Of a stretch of DNA of 64,000 nucleotides, positions 11,967-23,694 are shown piece after piece. The stretch is taken from NCBI GenBank assembly GCA_045837725.1, contig JBEWZL010000202.1:248001-312000 (forward strand), read 5' to 3'. The notes beneath the pieces were generated by a model that had not been told where the DNA came from, searched no databases, and was given only the letters and a program-made list of their open reading frames with translations. Position numbers and translations under genes: made by a program. Positions within the stretch are counted from its first letter, which is position 1. Each line of letters starts with the position of its first letter. Source of the DNA: Vermamoeba vermiformis (lineage: Eukaryota; Tubulinea; Echinamoebida).

Positions 11967-12937
11967 TTACACTTTAAAATACTTATGCTTCAAAGCCTTT
12001 TTAGCCGTAATAAGTTTGGTCGGATCTGCACCAATGAGTTTCTTGAACAAGTTCGTTAAGACAGGTCGCTCTTTGTCGTTAATCTGCATACAGAATTGAG
12101 CCAAGTCATGTTGAGGCATATTAAAAGTGGGATAACGTTGAAAAATGTCAAGATCCAGCAACTAAAATGTTCTTATTAGCAACTGATTTGTACGAAGACC
12201 AAATTCTGGGCAATATCAGACATACCAGCTCCAAAAATAAAATACATGAGGCCCGCAAGTCGATTTCGCGAACTTCGTACTTAAAGTCGCGAGCATTTTC
12301 GGCTTCTTCAAAATTGGTCAAATAGATGTGAGGCTCAGTTCGTGTTTCGTTCCATTCCCACGTGATGCTGCTCGTGTCAACGTTGCAGTGAGCTATTTTG
12401 TGCTTGTGGCACCACGCTAGCGCCTGAAAAAAAGGATCGGAGCCGATTAGTTTTCGCGATAAAAGTACAATTATAATTTGTCTTACCTGAAATACCTGAC
12501 GCATTACCGTCTTGACATATGGGCGCAGTGTTTCACGACAAAAAGCGGTGTGTTTTCGTACAAGCAAGCAAGGATCATATGGGGAATATTCTGGGTTCGG
12601 GAAAATGCCAACCATATCCACAATGTGCGGACACTTCTTTTTCTTCACGTAGACATCGTAATAATAATAATCATATACGAGCCAAGTACCGTGTGGACAC
12701 TTCGTGAGTCTCTTCTTTGGATGTGCTTGGTTTGCAATTTCGTTGGATAATTGTGCTTCTCTTAAACGATCGCGAACTCTTGCAGCTTCCATTAATTCTC
12801 TACATTTATTTCAGTTAGTTATTTTATTTTGATTTTAAAATCCCTCGTCTTAATGCTTGCTTTAGTTTCGTAGAGAAAGTTGTACGGTTCGATCCCTCCA
12901 GCAATAGCTCTTCAACATCAGTGCTTACGTTTGCCAT
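11967..12937 (-). CDS. Protein kinase-like pseudokinase, 260 aa
   Basis: Exons 12861-12937, 12487-12799, 12226-12423 and 11967-12161. The middle part resembles a kinase C-lobe: ALAWCHKHKIAHCNVD sits where a kinase has LxYLHxxxIxHRDxK, so HRD is HCN and the catalytic Asp is lost. YLTNFEEAE replaces the DFG region (NFE), so the Mg2+-binding Asp is lost too. The end, LIGADPTKLITAKKALKHKYF, matches the last kinase helix (D-P-x-K/R-x-A-x-x-x-L-x-H-x-x-F). I see no glycine loop or VAxK lysine. It is probably a catalytically dead scaffold. The first intron begins GCAAGC and ends TAG, the rarer GC-AG type, and it keeps frame. Confidence 0.82.
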
Positions 12938-13171
12938 TTGTTGTTGTAGCAGTTATCGTTCTAATTCACAAATGAAAGACAAAAATTGGACAAAATACAA
13001 GAAAAAAAACGGCTACAAAAAAAGTGCGGGAATTCGCTGCTACAAAAAGGTTAGGTTATGATGAACTATGAGTTTATGTACAAAGTTTAGTACTATACAT
13101 CGCTGAATTATAAATAAAGGTATATACATGTTTCAAAACTAGAGGTTTTGCGTTGATCCGGATTCGTAACA

Positions 13172-14767
13172 TTAATTCGCCGTTGAGGGAGTTGCTATTT
13201 CGGCATCGGCAGGTGATATCGCCTCCGCAGTAGGAGTTACGATAACGTGTTCGTCAGTGCGCTTGCTATCCTTGCTATCGCTAATAAAGACGGTAGATGC
13301 AGGTCTTGACATACTTTTTCCTGTTTGTCCAGATGACGAGCTCATTGGCTGCTTGACGTTCTTTTGGTAGGTCACCAATATAGCAATGCAATAAGCAAGC
13401 TCGGCGGCACGCATTAAAGCTTCTTGAATAATTAGATAAGCGGTGGATGCGATGATGTCTTGCGTGGCAGTAGAAGAGATGATAATCAAGCCGATTATAA
13501 TAATGAAGACTATGATCATAATGACGCTAACAGTGATGCCAAAGGTGTTGATCTGGACAAAATAAAAGTTTAACATTATTTTACCATAAAAGGAAAGTCC
13601 GCCAGTATAAACAATTTCCTCAGTTTGCGTTATTAAGAATAAAACCTATTATTATGTAATAATATGCCTGCTTTAGCTTACCTTTTTAATAACCTTCTTT
13701 CGCCTATTATCGATATCTTTGAAAACTTTGAGCTGACGACGCAATTTGGCACCAAAAACAAGCAAAGAAATAGTAGTGCTAAATAACAGAAGCAGTACTA
13801 TAATAAAGTAGACTATTTGAATGCCCACGCGCGCTACAGGCGAGGTTTGAGGAATGGATGTAAGAATGTCGACAATCAATTCCCAAATTGCAAAGCCAAT
13901 AGCGATCCATTTAAATGCACTTTTTAGTCTTTTAAGTACGGTTGCCATTCTCGGTTTCGTTTTTAAATAGGCAGCAATCCTACAAATAATTTCGTTAGGG
14001 ATGTCGATCCAAACGATTTAATTTCGCTAGAATCTAGCTACTCACCATAAATTGCAAACATATAATTGCATGGCTATCAATGTACTAATAGCGAAACCAA
14101 ACAGAATGCTTCCAACGACTAGATCCGCATTAATTAAAGTTGTCAGTCACGGGTTGTGCTTTAAAAGTGTACGATTTTTGTGTGTTTACCTTCGGGTACT
14201 GCTAGGACACGGCCATATTGATATAATGCAATATAGAATGCTCGTTCTAAAATACAAGTGTCAATTTAAAGTTAACCGCGCGGATGGACATCCGTCAAAA
14301 AATATTTCAATTTTAAAACCCGCTTACCAAATCCAAAGAATAATACCAATATAAATAGGGTCAATGTAGGCTTATTCACTTCTTTCCTCTTGAAGTTCTT
14401 GGCTTTAAACTATTTAAAAAATGATTTTTAGATCAGTATGCAGACACGTGCCATATTTCAAAAATATTTAAAAAATTCAGTAAATGATAATCGAGATCTT
14501 GTATATTAAGTTATCGCCTCTACTTACTAATTGAACGATGAGAATAATTGCCCAGATCATGATACCAATAAACGCCAAACAAAAAAATACTAAGTGGACA
14601 ATATAGTAGGTCCACAATCCATTATCAAATGCGTAAAAGAAGAGCGAACAATCGTCACCGATCCATCCGTCTCTACAATCGCAAGCAAGCGTCTCATTGT
14701 TACACAATCCGCCTTCGGTGCATCCGGAAACAACGCAATCATACGTGACCGTAGAATTGGTTGCCAT
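13172..14767 (-). CDS. Seven-helix membrane protein with N-terminal EGF-like module, 376 aa
   Basis: Six exons (14528-14767, 14328-14409, 14190-14246, 14046-14118, 13682-13979, 13172-13552) join with correct phase. The first about 50 residues contain six cysteines in EGF order (C-V-V-S-G-C, GGLCNNETLACDCRDGW, DDC), preceded by a short Asn/Thr-rich stretch. Seven hydrophobic helices follow, then a Ser/Thr-rich cytoplasmic tail (SSSSGQTGKSMSRP onward). No cleaved signal peptide is evident from the chosen Met, so helix 1 may act as a signal anchor with the N-terminus outside. An upstream in-frame Met at 14863 would give a longer start that I find less likely. It is probably a surface receptor; the ligand is unknown and I cannot assign a GPCR class. 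Confidence 0.82.
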
Positions 14768-15159
14768 AATAAATATAGCCGCGTGGTCTCCGCTTGAATG
14801 TAAAAAATAAAAGCAGCGGCGCAAGGTTAGCGAGATTTCTAGCGGAAGTTGCGAGTTCCACACAACAAACTGCCGCGTGGGAAAAATTTCGTTTTTGCGA
14901 CGATCAAAGACACAAAATAGTGGTGAAAGTGATAAATTATATTTCGTAAAAGTTTACGATGGCACGGATACAAAAATATCGGGCCCGAGAACGAACGCAA
15001 ATCCAAATCCAAATTCGCAACGGAATAAGAGGAGTTCCGCGGTATGACATGACAGATAAGATACGCATTAAATAATATTAATATGTGACGTGCATATCAT
15101 TGATATTATTTTATGATAGTAATTTGCTGCTTTACTGCTCGTAATAATTTTCATCCGTA
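14768..15159. other. Intergenic, 392 bases
   Basis: Promoter side of the EGF-7TM gene and 3' side of the small minus-strand gene. It contains a run of ATCCAAATCCAAAT-type bases near 14999-15015. No ORF is supported. Confidence 0.4.
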
Positions 15160-15510
15160 TCAAAAAACTCGTAGTATTTTATTCGCGATAAATTCCGAAC
15201 TAATTTATTCAAGAACATTTTGGTATATTCGGCGTATACTAATTTGAATGTCTTACCTGAATTTTGATGCTGGGTGCACATCCGGCTCGAGCCACAACGA
15301 ATTTTTATCCAAGCGAAACAAACATGTTCGGTACTCTAGCATTAATATTGCACGAGCTGTTACGCTTAATAAATAACAATACTGCATTAGCTCACGTGTT
15401 CCGTGGGTTCTACTAAAATTATCAAAAAATATCAAGACGTAACGGTTAAAACCTGTTGCACCGCTCAAATTAGCCATTAATTCTAATGACCCGATAGTAA
15501 TAAGCCACAT
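15160..15510 (-). CDS. Hypothetical protein, about 97 aa
   Basis: Exon 15257-15510 begins MWLITIGSLELMANLSG and continues openly to a good donor (AG|GTAAGAC). Joining to 15160-15199 closes it with a TGA in frame. The part around SRTHGTRELMQYCYLLS faintly recalls the start of PEX11-type peroxisomal membrane proteins (GRDKxxRLxQY), but the protein is far shorter than PEX11 and the similarity is weak. It is divergent from the Thg1-like gene, with only 37 bases between starts. The second exon is uncertain. Confidence 0.35.
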
Positions 15511-15547
15511 ATACTCCCATACATTAATACGAACTTAATAATCAACA

Positions 15548-17324
15548 ATGGAAGACAACAAAGCGAACGTAACAGCAGATTCCAAGGAGACCGAAAAGAA
15601 GGTTCTAGCGCTTGGCGATCGCATGAAGACATACGAAGCTACTACAGTACAACTGCTAGACCCGAAATTGCCGTTTATTATCAGATTGGATGATGAGTAC
15701 TAAATTAAATATTTATAGAATCCAAGACTTAAGTCTTTCTTTGTCATTTACTACAGCACAAATAGCTTCTAAATAAGGTTGCACCGAATTTTTCTGTATT
15801 TTTTTCAATTAATTGATTCATTTTTTTGACGTTGCTAAATCTGGGTTGTAGGTCACAAGTTTAGTACCTTTACTCGTGTATTCAGAAAGCCTTTCGATGA
15901 CAGAAGTAAGTGATCCGTTGCTTTTCGTGAGATCAATCACAACTGTGTTTTCGAATCTCGGATGCGAGCTACATCCGGCGAGTGATTCAAAACACAAATA
16001 TGTCTATTTCACTTACTAATGCCGTATAGTTACCAACGCCATGACCGAGACTGCAAAGCAATTGTTGCTAGAGTTCAATCCTGCCACTGTGTACACCTGC
16101 AGTGACGAGATCACGCTCATCTACCCCGTTGAGCCGTGGGACCCTAACGCACCAGTCGAAGAAAAAGACAAAGATGCGAAAGAGAAAGAGAAGGTCTTGT
16201 TTTTCAACGGCAAGATTCAAAAGATTGCTTCTCTCACTTCTGCGTACGCATCTGTCTGCTTCGATCGTGCTTTGAACAGCCAAAAATGGGATCCTGTTGC
16301 CGATGAGAAGGTAAGTATACTTATATTATTTTTATCCATAACGATTATGCACTTGTTGCTCCGTTGGCGAGATCGAGTTAAATACTTAAATTCTAGTTAA
16401 CTCCTTTTCTCTTGCTTACAATTTCTTGATTACTCGTGCAAATAATTATAAATACATATATACGTCTATTTATGGACATAATTTCGGCGAGCACGATTTT
16501 ATATCGAAAATTTACTTACCTCAAACTTCGTACAGATCATCAACTTGTTGGCGACTAAGAAGCCGTACTTTGACTCCCGAGTATTCAACGTACCTAGCAA
16601 CATTGAGTTGGTGGTAAGTACATTAAAGAGTGTATTATATCGACTAGTGTAAGCTCATTGTTACCGTACCAGAACAACTTGATCTGGCGCAGTCACTACG
16701 ATTTCAGACGCAACTCGATCTCCATCTACAGCAGACAATTCTTCTCTGACAAAGAAATGCACGGTGTTAGCTCTGCAGATTTGTTGAAGAAGATCGTCGA
16801 GGGTGGTCATCCTAAGTGGGAAGATCTGCCGGGCCACTACAAGTTTGGTATCTTTGTTAAGGTAAGTTATTGCTATAAATTTTATCTACTCGACACCTTA
16901 GTGGTGTTACTGATTTTTAAATTAATCTGGGGCTTTAAATAAGAGTATCGAGATCTTTTATGAGCACGTACTGGATCTCCATTGATCTTAAGTTTTAATG
17001 CCTAATTGTTTAGAATAATAACAGTTCTCAAAATAATCTATATACGCGTAGCGATAAGGTGGATTTACCATTTGAGCCTATTTCTGTACTAGCATGAATT
17101 CGGATCGGCAATTTGATCTAATTATTAATTTATTATAGAGAGAGAAGTACAACAAGGAGGTTGAAATTCCCGATCCCAAGGACAAGACCAAGACGAAGAC
17201 AGTGACTGCTACTCGAACTACTGAGCACGTGTCGAGCTTCGAGATTGAGAAGTACACCGAGGACTACGAGAAGTTTGTCATTGCGAAGTACGTGAACGAC
17301 ACTTTTGTATTCAAAAAGGAATAA
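15548..17324 (+). CDS. Thg1-like 3'-5' nucleotide polymerase (tRNA-His guanylyltransferase family)
   Basis: Thg1 adds G(-1) to tRNA-His; Thg1-like proteins also repair tRNA 5' ends. Exons 15548-15696, 15852-15905, 16030-16310, 16536-16613, 16673-16861, 17139-17324. Family features in order: GDRMKTYE, PFIIRLD, then HKFSTFTRVFRKPFDDR, the palm motif YTCSDEITLIYP (SDE metal ligands), a Lys/Glu-rich insertion after the palm strand, KIASLTSAYASVCF, and FDSRVFNVPS followed by WR(S)HYDFRRNSI. Total length is about 312 codons. The first junction is odd: the donor GTACTAAA at 15697 and acceptor TAG at 15851 leave one base too many to continue RLD-G-H-K in frame, although both flanks are clear. All later junctions are clean. 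Confidence 0.82.
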
Positions 17325-17626
17325 ATATACCGAGGGACATGTACATGTTTACGATTAAATCCTTCCCTATTCGCATGTAATTTACTTTTAAAACAACTGG
17401 TTTTCAGTGAACGGCTGCCAATGTTAGCGAACTCACTGGTTGAGTCGCAAATAGCTTAACAATGTCTAATTTAGTTGCGGATGATTTGTTGAAGTCACAA
17501 TGGCTTAAGGCAAGATAATAATGGTGTTTATTGACTTCATCCGACTTTTTTCTGACGTGTACAAGACAAGAACACGACAAGTCAAAAGATGCAAATTATT
17601 AAATCAATACCAACGAGTAGTATACA
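17325..17626. other. Intergenic, 302 bases
   Basis: Between two plus-strand genes. No ORF or recognisable element is supported. Confidence 0.4.
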
Positions 17627-17842
17627 ATGCGATCATTATTTAGATACGCATTTACGGCTCTGAGAAGCCAAAGTCAAAAGCGTGTTGGCTCACAATCGCT
17701 TTTTCTGACACGATCTGCTCGTCTTAACGCCGCCAAAAAAATTGTTTCAGCATCATTCAGATCAAACGCGTTACGATCGTTCCAGTTGAGCCCAATCCAA
17801 CGTAATAATGAGAAATTAATGCATCAGCGATTTTTGAATTAA
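17627..17842 (+). CDS. Small basic protein, 71 aa, possible mitochondrial presequence
   Basis: A single open frame from ATG to TAA. The N-terminus MRSLFRYAFTALRSQSQKR is rich in Arg, Ser, Leu and Ala with no acidic residues, as in mitochondrial targeting helices, and the rest is also strongly basic (only one Glu). There is no known domain. It could be a tiny imported mitochondrial protein or a first exon whose partner I cannot find. It lies just upstream of the TPR gene on the same strand. Confidence 0.45.
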   Translation: MRSLFRYAFTALRSQSQKRVGSQSLFLTRSARLNAAKKIVSASFRSNALRSFQLSPIQRNNEKLMHQRFLN

Positions 17843-17946
17843 TTATTTTAAATTAAACAGAGCGATTTTATTCATCTGCTAATGACAATAAAACGGTGGA
17901 CCCACAGATTAGTAAGTACATAATATTTTGGTAATTTTAATTAATT

Positions 17947-20444
17947 TTGTCTTCAGCAGCGGATCTTATCGATCGTGCTTTTGCGGAGGTGGACATTAAC
18001 CCCAAACAAGCTCTTCAAATGTTTAATGAGCTGCACGAGACGATCGGCAATGATGAACGAGTTTTATACGGCAAAGGTACGGTCATCAAGATTTTTTCTG
18101 ATCCCGGATCTAATTTCTTTTTGCCAGCATCTGCTTTGTGTCGTTTGGATCGTGACAGCGAAGCACTTGAAATGTTAGATCAATTATCGGCCGCTTATCC
18201 AAATTCGCCTGTTTCCTCTCTCAAAGCCACGATCCACTTTCGACAAGTCCGTATTAAATTTTACTATTATCGTAAATTCCTTACTAAAACCTTGTTCATG
18301 AACAGGGAAATTTCGAGTTGGCGGCTGCAAATTATGAAGATGCAGCGGAGAGATTTCCCGACGACTTTAATATCTTAGCGCAGTTAGCCGAATCATACAC
18401 TCGCAGTGGCAGGGTTATGGATGCTTTAGAAACTTATGAAAAAGCGAATGAAATTAATCCTAATGATTCGTTGATTATCAATAACATGGGCTTGTGTTAC
18501 CAGCGGCTAGGACCGCAATACGTCAATGAAGTTTTGTCCCTCGCGCAACAAGCCGTAGAACTGCACCCTGAAAATGCTGAGCTGTGGAATAACCTTGCCC
18601 AGGCATATGAGAGTATAGGTACTTAATACCAGATATTTAAACGTTTCCACAACAATATTTTACCAAATTTGGCAAGTTTATTTTTTTTACGTATCTAAAA
18701 CTTGATTATTTTTTCAGGTGAATTAGAAGCAGCTCAAGAATTCTACGACAAAATGCAATCGATTGATGCTAATTTACCATTGGGTTCATATAATCATGCA
18801 TCGCTGTTGCTTCGCTTAAACAAACTTGACGAAGCCGAGAAAATGTTTTTAAAACTGACCGAACTCAAAGAAGATAATTTTAACCTTCGCGCTGGCGCAG
18901 TGCTAATTTCGATGTACTCCGTTCAAGTACGTAGGACCTATAATAGGATATATATTATTATGAGCTAAATATAGTAATATAGAAAAGAAATGACGAGGCG
19001 ATAGAACTAGCGAAAAAATTATTGAAATTTCACCCTTTCCAAGCCGTAGTTTTGTATTACTTAGGAAGAGCTTATATGACCAGTAATATCGACGAAGCGA
19101 TCAAACACTTAGAACACGCATTGAGTATTGACAGCGAACATGAACACGTGTTGGATGCATTAGCGAGTTGTTACTTTATTAAGGGACAATACGACAAAGC
19201 CGTTGAGTACTTTAAACGCACAAATACATTCGCAGATTCTTTGGGTAAGATTTAATACTAATTAGGAAAACTCTCAAATAATCGAATGAAATTAATTTTT
19301 ATCCTTCAAATAGCATATTTATTCTAATACTTATATTAAGTTCGCAACAAAACTAACTTGTTATTGTAGGTTGGAATCAAATGTTCGATGAAGCAGATGC
19401 GGTGATAGAGTTTTTGCTCAAGAAGGTCCCTGAGCGACACCGTGCGATCTACAAGGCAAAAATGAGTCTCAGCGCTCGCAAAAGAGATTACGCGGAGGAG
19501 TTTAAATGTTTCAAGAAGCTTTTGGAAGTTGCGACGGATCCAGTCGACTACGCTAACTTTTTGTTATTGAAGTATGCACAATATGAAATTAGAATATGGT
19601 ATTTTTGAGATACTAATATTATCGTAGTAACGACTTTGAAGGCGCTTTGAAAACACTGGATCAGATCCTGGTCGCTGATCCAGAGAGGAAAGATGCAGTC
19701 GTGAACAAGGCTATTGTGCTTATAGAATACGTATGTAATACCTATATATACTGTTATTGAATTCTAAGTTGGTAATATGTCATTCAGGGCCGTATAAAAG
19801 AAGCTGTAGAGTTACTCAATCCGAAGGATCCTTCGAAAGACTATTTTGGCGTCGATTATGCTGAGGTCTTAGCGGCAGGTTTGTCACGTGATGATAACTC
19901 GCTGGACTGGGCGGAAGAAGTTTGTTATGTTATTAGATCCAGATATGCAGCAAATATGGCGATGAGTGAAGTGCATCGTAGGCGAGGTAAGTATTTAACA
20001 TTTCTATATAAGGCAATGTCATCAAATTTACAATAATTTACAACGTTCTTCTCGAGCACGTCAAAATTTCCATTTTTAGTCCACTCGAAGTTCGCAAAAA
20101 AGTAATTTTGTTTTTTCAAAAAAACGTTTGCATTTCGGTTAGGGAATGAATAATAGGGATGTCTACATATAATATTACTAACGATCTCTCAAAAAATAGG
20201 CAATTATGAACAAGCAATGAAAAGTTGGAGGACGGCCCTTGCGATCAACAATAGCCGGTCAGATTATGTTTTTCCTGAAGCATTTCCGTACAGATTCTTA
20301 GAAATGCAACAACGAGCGAAGATATTGGAGTCTATGGGTGATCTTGAGGGAGCAATGAAAGAGTACGCCAGCGTGTTGGCAATTAATCCGTTGGATCTAG
20401 TGTCAAAGGAGCGATTGGAGGCTTTAAAAAGCAAATCTTCGTAA
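17947..20444 (+). CDS. TPR-repeat protein, about 590 aa (start unresolved)
   Basis: Nine exons (from about 17947 to 18076, 18128-18246, 18306-18618, 18718-18926, 18983-19244, 19370-19571, 19628-19730, 19788-19986, 20200-20444) join with consistent phase from the first acceptor to TAA. Nearly the whole protein is tetratricopeptide repeats (for example ALETYEKANEINPNDSLI, AIKHLEHALSIDSEHEHV, GAMKEYASVLAINPLDLV), at least ten units. It is soluble and acidic, with no catalytic domain, so it is a scaffold or complex subunit. No ATG lies in frame upstream in this exon; the nearest candidate first exon (ATG at 17882, donor after 17911) is out of phase with the TPR frame. The true 5' end is therefore unknown. 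Confidence 0.82.
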
Positions 20445-20679
20445 CAATAATCATGTAGCCCAAAAAATAGAGCCTTATTAAAAAGTTAGAAAAAAGACGG
20501 TACAATGCCTTTAAACGATAGATCTATTACTCGGATTGCATCAGAAGCTTAATCGGTAATATGTTCATAGTAAGCTATTTCCTTTTCCTTTCTGATGTTT
20601 CTTAGAAACAGGTATTACTAAATTAGGAAAATCATCTCAGCAGGCAGATTGATTAGAGAATCGAACGCTTTTTTCGGCG

Positions 20680-22628
20680 ATGTTGGTCACCATGAGCACA
20701 AATCACATTAGATATATATTAGGTGCTCTATTGTTGTGCATAGCCTTAGCCAGTGCTCAACATCACCATGGTAACCCGGATACGAATGGCAATACTGACG
20801 GAGAAGGTGGCGGTGCTGCTATGAAGTACAAAGACGCTGGTTTTCAGCTCGGTGTTCGTTCAGATGGCTATGCTTGCGAAGGTAAGCATTTTTAAGTAGT
20901 ATTTTTGATTTTATTTTTACGTAGAAGAATTTTTTCAATTATTCTCTAGGACTTAATCGATGAAAGGATCATAATCAATTCCAATAAAACGATCTTAAAT
21001 AAGCCGAATACTAATTTTCAAATTTTCGCTAGACAATCTGATGACTCCCGACGGCCCCAATCATCATGCTTCGCACATGGTATTAGAAAGACCTCAAGAA
21101 TGGGCTTACTTTCATCCTTTCCGCTTGTTCTTTTGCGGAGTTACTTCTGTTGCGCCTATTTCATACGAGATGCGGTTCGAGATCGAAAACAAATCCATCG
21201 CCCAGTTTTCGCAATCAGACGGCTACAATCCAGTTCGAACAGTTAACTGGGTGGCTCATGTTTGTGCTGAAGGCAACGTGGATGATCCGATCTGTTGGGA
21301 TAAGGTACATTTTTCGTTTTTTCGTTTGTACTGACTACGATTTCGGAACAGATCCGTAAAACTCAAGCTGTCCTGGTGTGTTTAGAGTCCGGAATGACAA
21401 AAGTTAATATTAATTTCTATTTCCCTGGTTCAGGTTCGTATTATTTTAAATTTTGTACCGGATGTGGTTTTCATTTTTTCTTAGGCGAACGTGCGCACAC
21501 TAGCTTTCATCTTCTTTGTAAAGGCACTGATTACGATCGATTGTATTGGCAGAACCCTGCTTGGGGCCATTGGTTGCCTGGATTCGGAACTTTTATCGGC
21601 TACACTTTGATATTAATGCTCGAACTCGGCATTATTAAGGCCAATAATTATAAGACTAATAATGACGTCAGCACCAATAAGAAAGGCGACAAAATTAAGC
21701 GAATCTCCGTTGAATCGAATGATTCCAACAGCGGACAAGACGACCCGACAGGACTCGACGGAGTTGCTCTTGATGATAATGATGATCTTATAGTATCTAA
21801 TATTCGTAGAGATCATAGTACTGGTCCTCTAATCCGCTTGCTTCGCCGTTTTAAAAAAATGGCGAAAAAAACTTGGATGATTTTAGGCTTAGAAAATTTT
21901 ATTCTCGCCGCTACAGGACTTGGTACGATCAAAACATATTCGATTAATATACATATATATATTGACGTTATTATAGGTCTTGTTGTAGCACATTATCCGA
22001 CCGGCGATACTGCGTGGTCGGATCCGTTCAATTTGATGCATTTCATGCTCGGCGCTGCAATGTTAGTGATGGGTCTCGTAGGCACATTATTCAACACTAG
22101 TTATATGGCTAAGGTTACATTTAACTTCACTGTCTCATTGACGTTGATTATGCTCGGTATTATGATGAAACACCATGATCAAGAGGACGGGTTGGTCGGC
22201 CTCGTGCACAATGTCTTCACATATGGTAAGACTACTATAGTTAAATATTTATACTAGGTCCCGGCTATAACACATATTAACGAAATATACTTGATATTGT
22301 GTCATGCATTCTTACCAATAATGTCGATTTAGGCATCGTCTTAAGCGGTTTGTTCAAAATGATTAGCAACTTCTTGCCGACATTCAAGCTGTTGTTTATT
22401 CTCAGTGGGTTATGGGCCACATTCACGTTAGGACTAGGAGCGCCGTCATGGATGATCGCGTTCACCGCGATGGGCTTAATGGATGTGACTTTTGCAATTT
22501 TCACGGGATTCATCTGCATCACGTGGATGTGTTTGTGGGTACTCGTTGGCTATCTCATTAACAAACGGCGCGAGTCGATTTACTATCACTCTCTAAACGG
22601 AGGGTCAATTGAATTGCAAGCACTGTAA
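20680..22628 (+). CDS. Secretory-pathway multi-helix membrane protein, TMEM45-like, 512 aa
   Basis: Exons 20680-20881, 21033-21304, 21352-21433, 21485-21922, 21977-22225, 22333-22628. It starts with a signal peptide (ILGALLLCIALASAQ), then a luminal His/Gly/Asn-rich stretch and a roughly 150-residue ectodomain with paired Cys residues (FFCGVTS, HVCAEGNVDDPICWDK). Seven or so hydrophobic helices follow, starting at HWLPGFGTFIGYTLILM. That H-LPG-F helix and the later HFMLGAAMLVMG resemble TMEM45/DUF716 proteins, but a signal peptide plus ectodomain is not typical of that family. A Ser/Asp-rich cytoplasmic loop separates helices 1 and 2. A second start at 20692 is possible. The function is unknown. 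Confidence 0.78.
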
Positions 22629-22743
22629 AATCGATAAAATAACTTATCAATCGTTGTATCATCTCGTGTATTTATTATACAAGTCGTTTTGTTTACAATC
22701 GGTAGGAAAAATCAAACACGTGGTTGTTACTAAAGCACTTTGG

Positions 22744-23694
22744 TTAAACGTGATAGAGTTTGCGGATCTCCTTCAGCCTGGTAATCACTTGAAGTATATT
22801 CGGCCGTTGATTTGGATCTGTTGCGCAGCAGTCTAGGACTAATTGACGCAGCTCTATATCACTGATTTTGTCGGTAATGCGTTTTTTACGATGCAATTCC
22901 TCCAAAATGGGTAGTCTGGCATTGGTCAGCATTTCGTACACGATTACGCCAAACCTAAAGTTTGAAGGTTATAACATAATATGATAATAACGGAGTGGTT
23001 AGAACTTACGAAAATATGTCGACTCTCTCGTCGTAGACCTCTTCAGCCATCATTTCCGGTGGCATTGCAATGCCTATTGTCCCGATCACGGTCTGCGGGA
23101 CAACGTTAGGCTGTTGAAAGATTGCTTTCCCGAAGTCACAAATCTTCGCTCGTTTTTTGTTCCGATGCAACTGCTTATTTCATGAATAATCCGATCCAAT
23201 GAATTCGAATTCTAGCGCTTACCAACACATTTGAACTCTTCAGGTCTCGGTGAATTACTTGCTGGGAATGTAGATAATGTAGTCCTTTGGCAATATCGAG
23301 GGCAATTTGTATGACTTCGGAGCTTGACATTTTGACGTTTTGCTTAAATAGCAAATCTTCGAGCGAACCGTCCCTCATGTATTCCAAAATAAATATTAGA
23401 TTGTGATTGTTGGCTTGCGGATCCGTTGTCACTCCCATCAATGTGACGATGAACTTGTAACGCAGACGTCTACCAATGAAAGGTTAAAGTAAATTATATC
23501 AAAGTATATATTACGTACATTAATATTTTTGCTTCTTGCGAAATATTTTCTAGTTTTGTCGAGCTTTTCAGAGTTTTTAAAGCTACTTTAATCTCATTCC
23601 ACTCGGCAAGAAGCACTTGGCTAGAACCTCCTTCGCCAATTGAGGAAACTTTTGTTAAAGTGCTGAATGGCACTTCTAATGCATCGGATGACAT
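22744..23694 (-). CDS. TKL-type protein kinase, compact, 265 aa
   Basis: Exons 23519-23694, 23223-23469, 23010-23173 and 22744-22954. A nearly bare kinase domain: glycine loop GEGGSSQV, VALK lysine at residue 40, hinge ILEYMRDGSLEDLL, catalytic HRDLKSSN, DFG followed by KAI, PPE in place of APE, VDIFSFGVIVYEML, and the C-lobe Arg in DPNQRPN. All catalytic residues are present. The SSN after HRDLK and the SFG motif mark the tyrosine-kinase-like group, which is expanded in amoebae. The activation loop is short. The start MSSDALEV lies just after an acceptor, so the 5' UTR probably contains an intron (donor near 23811). Confidence 0.9.
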
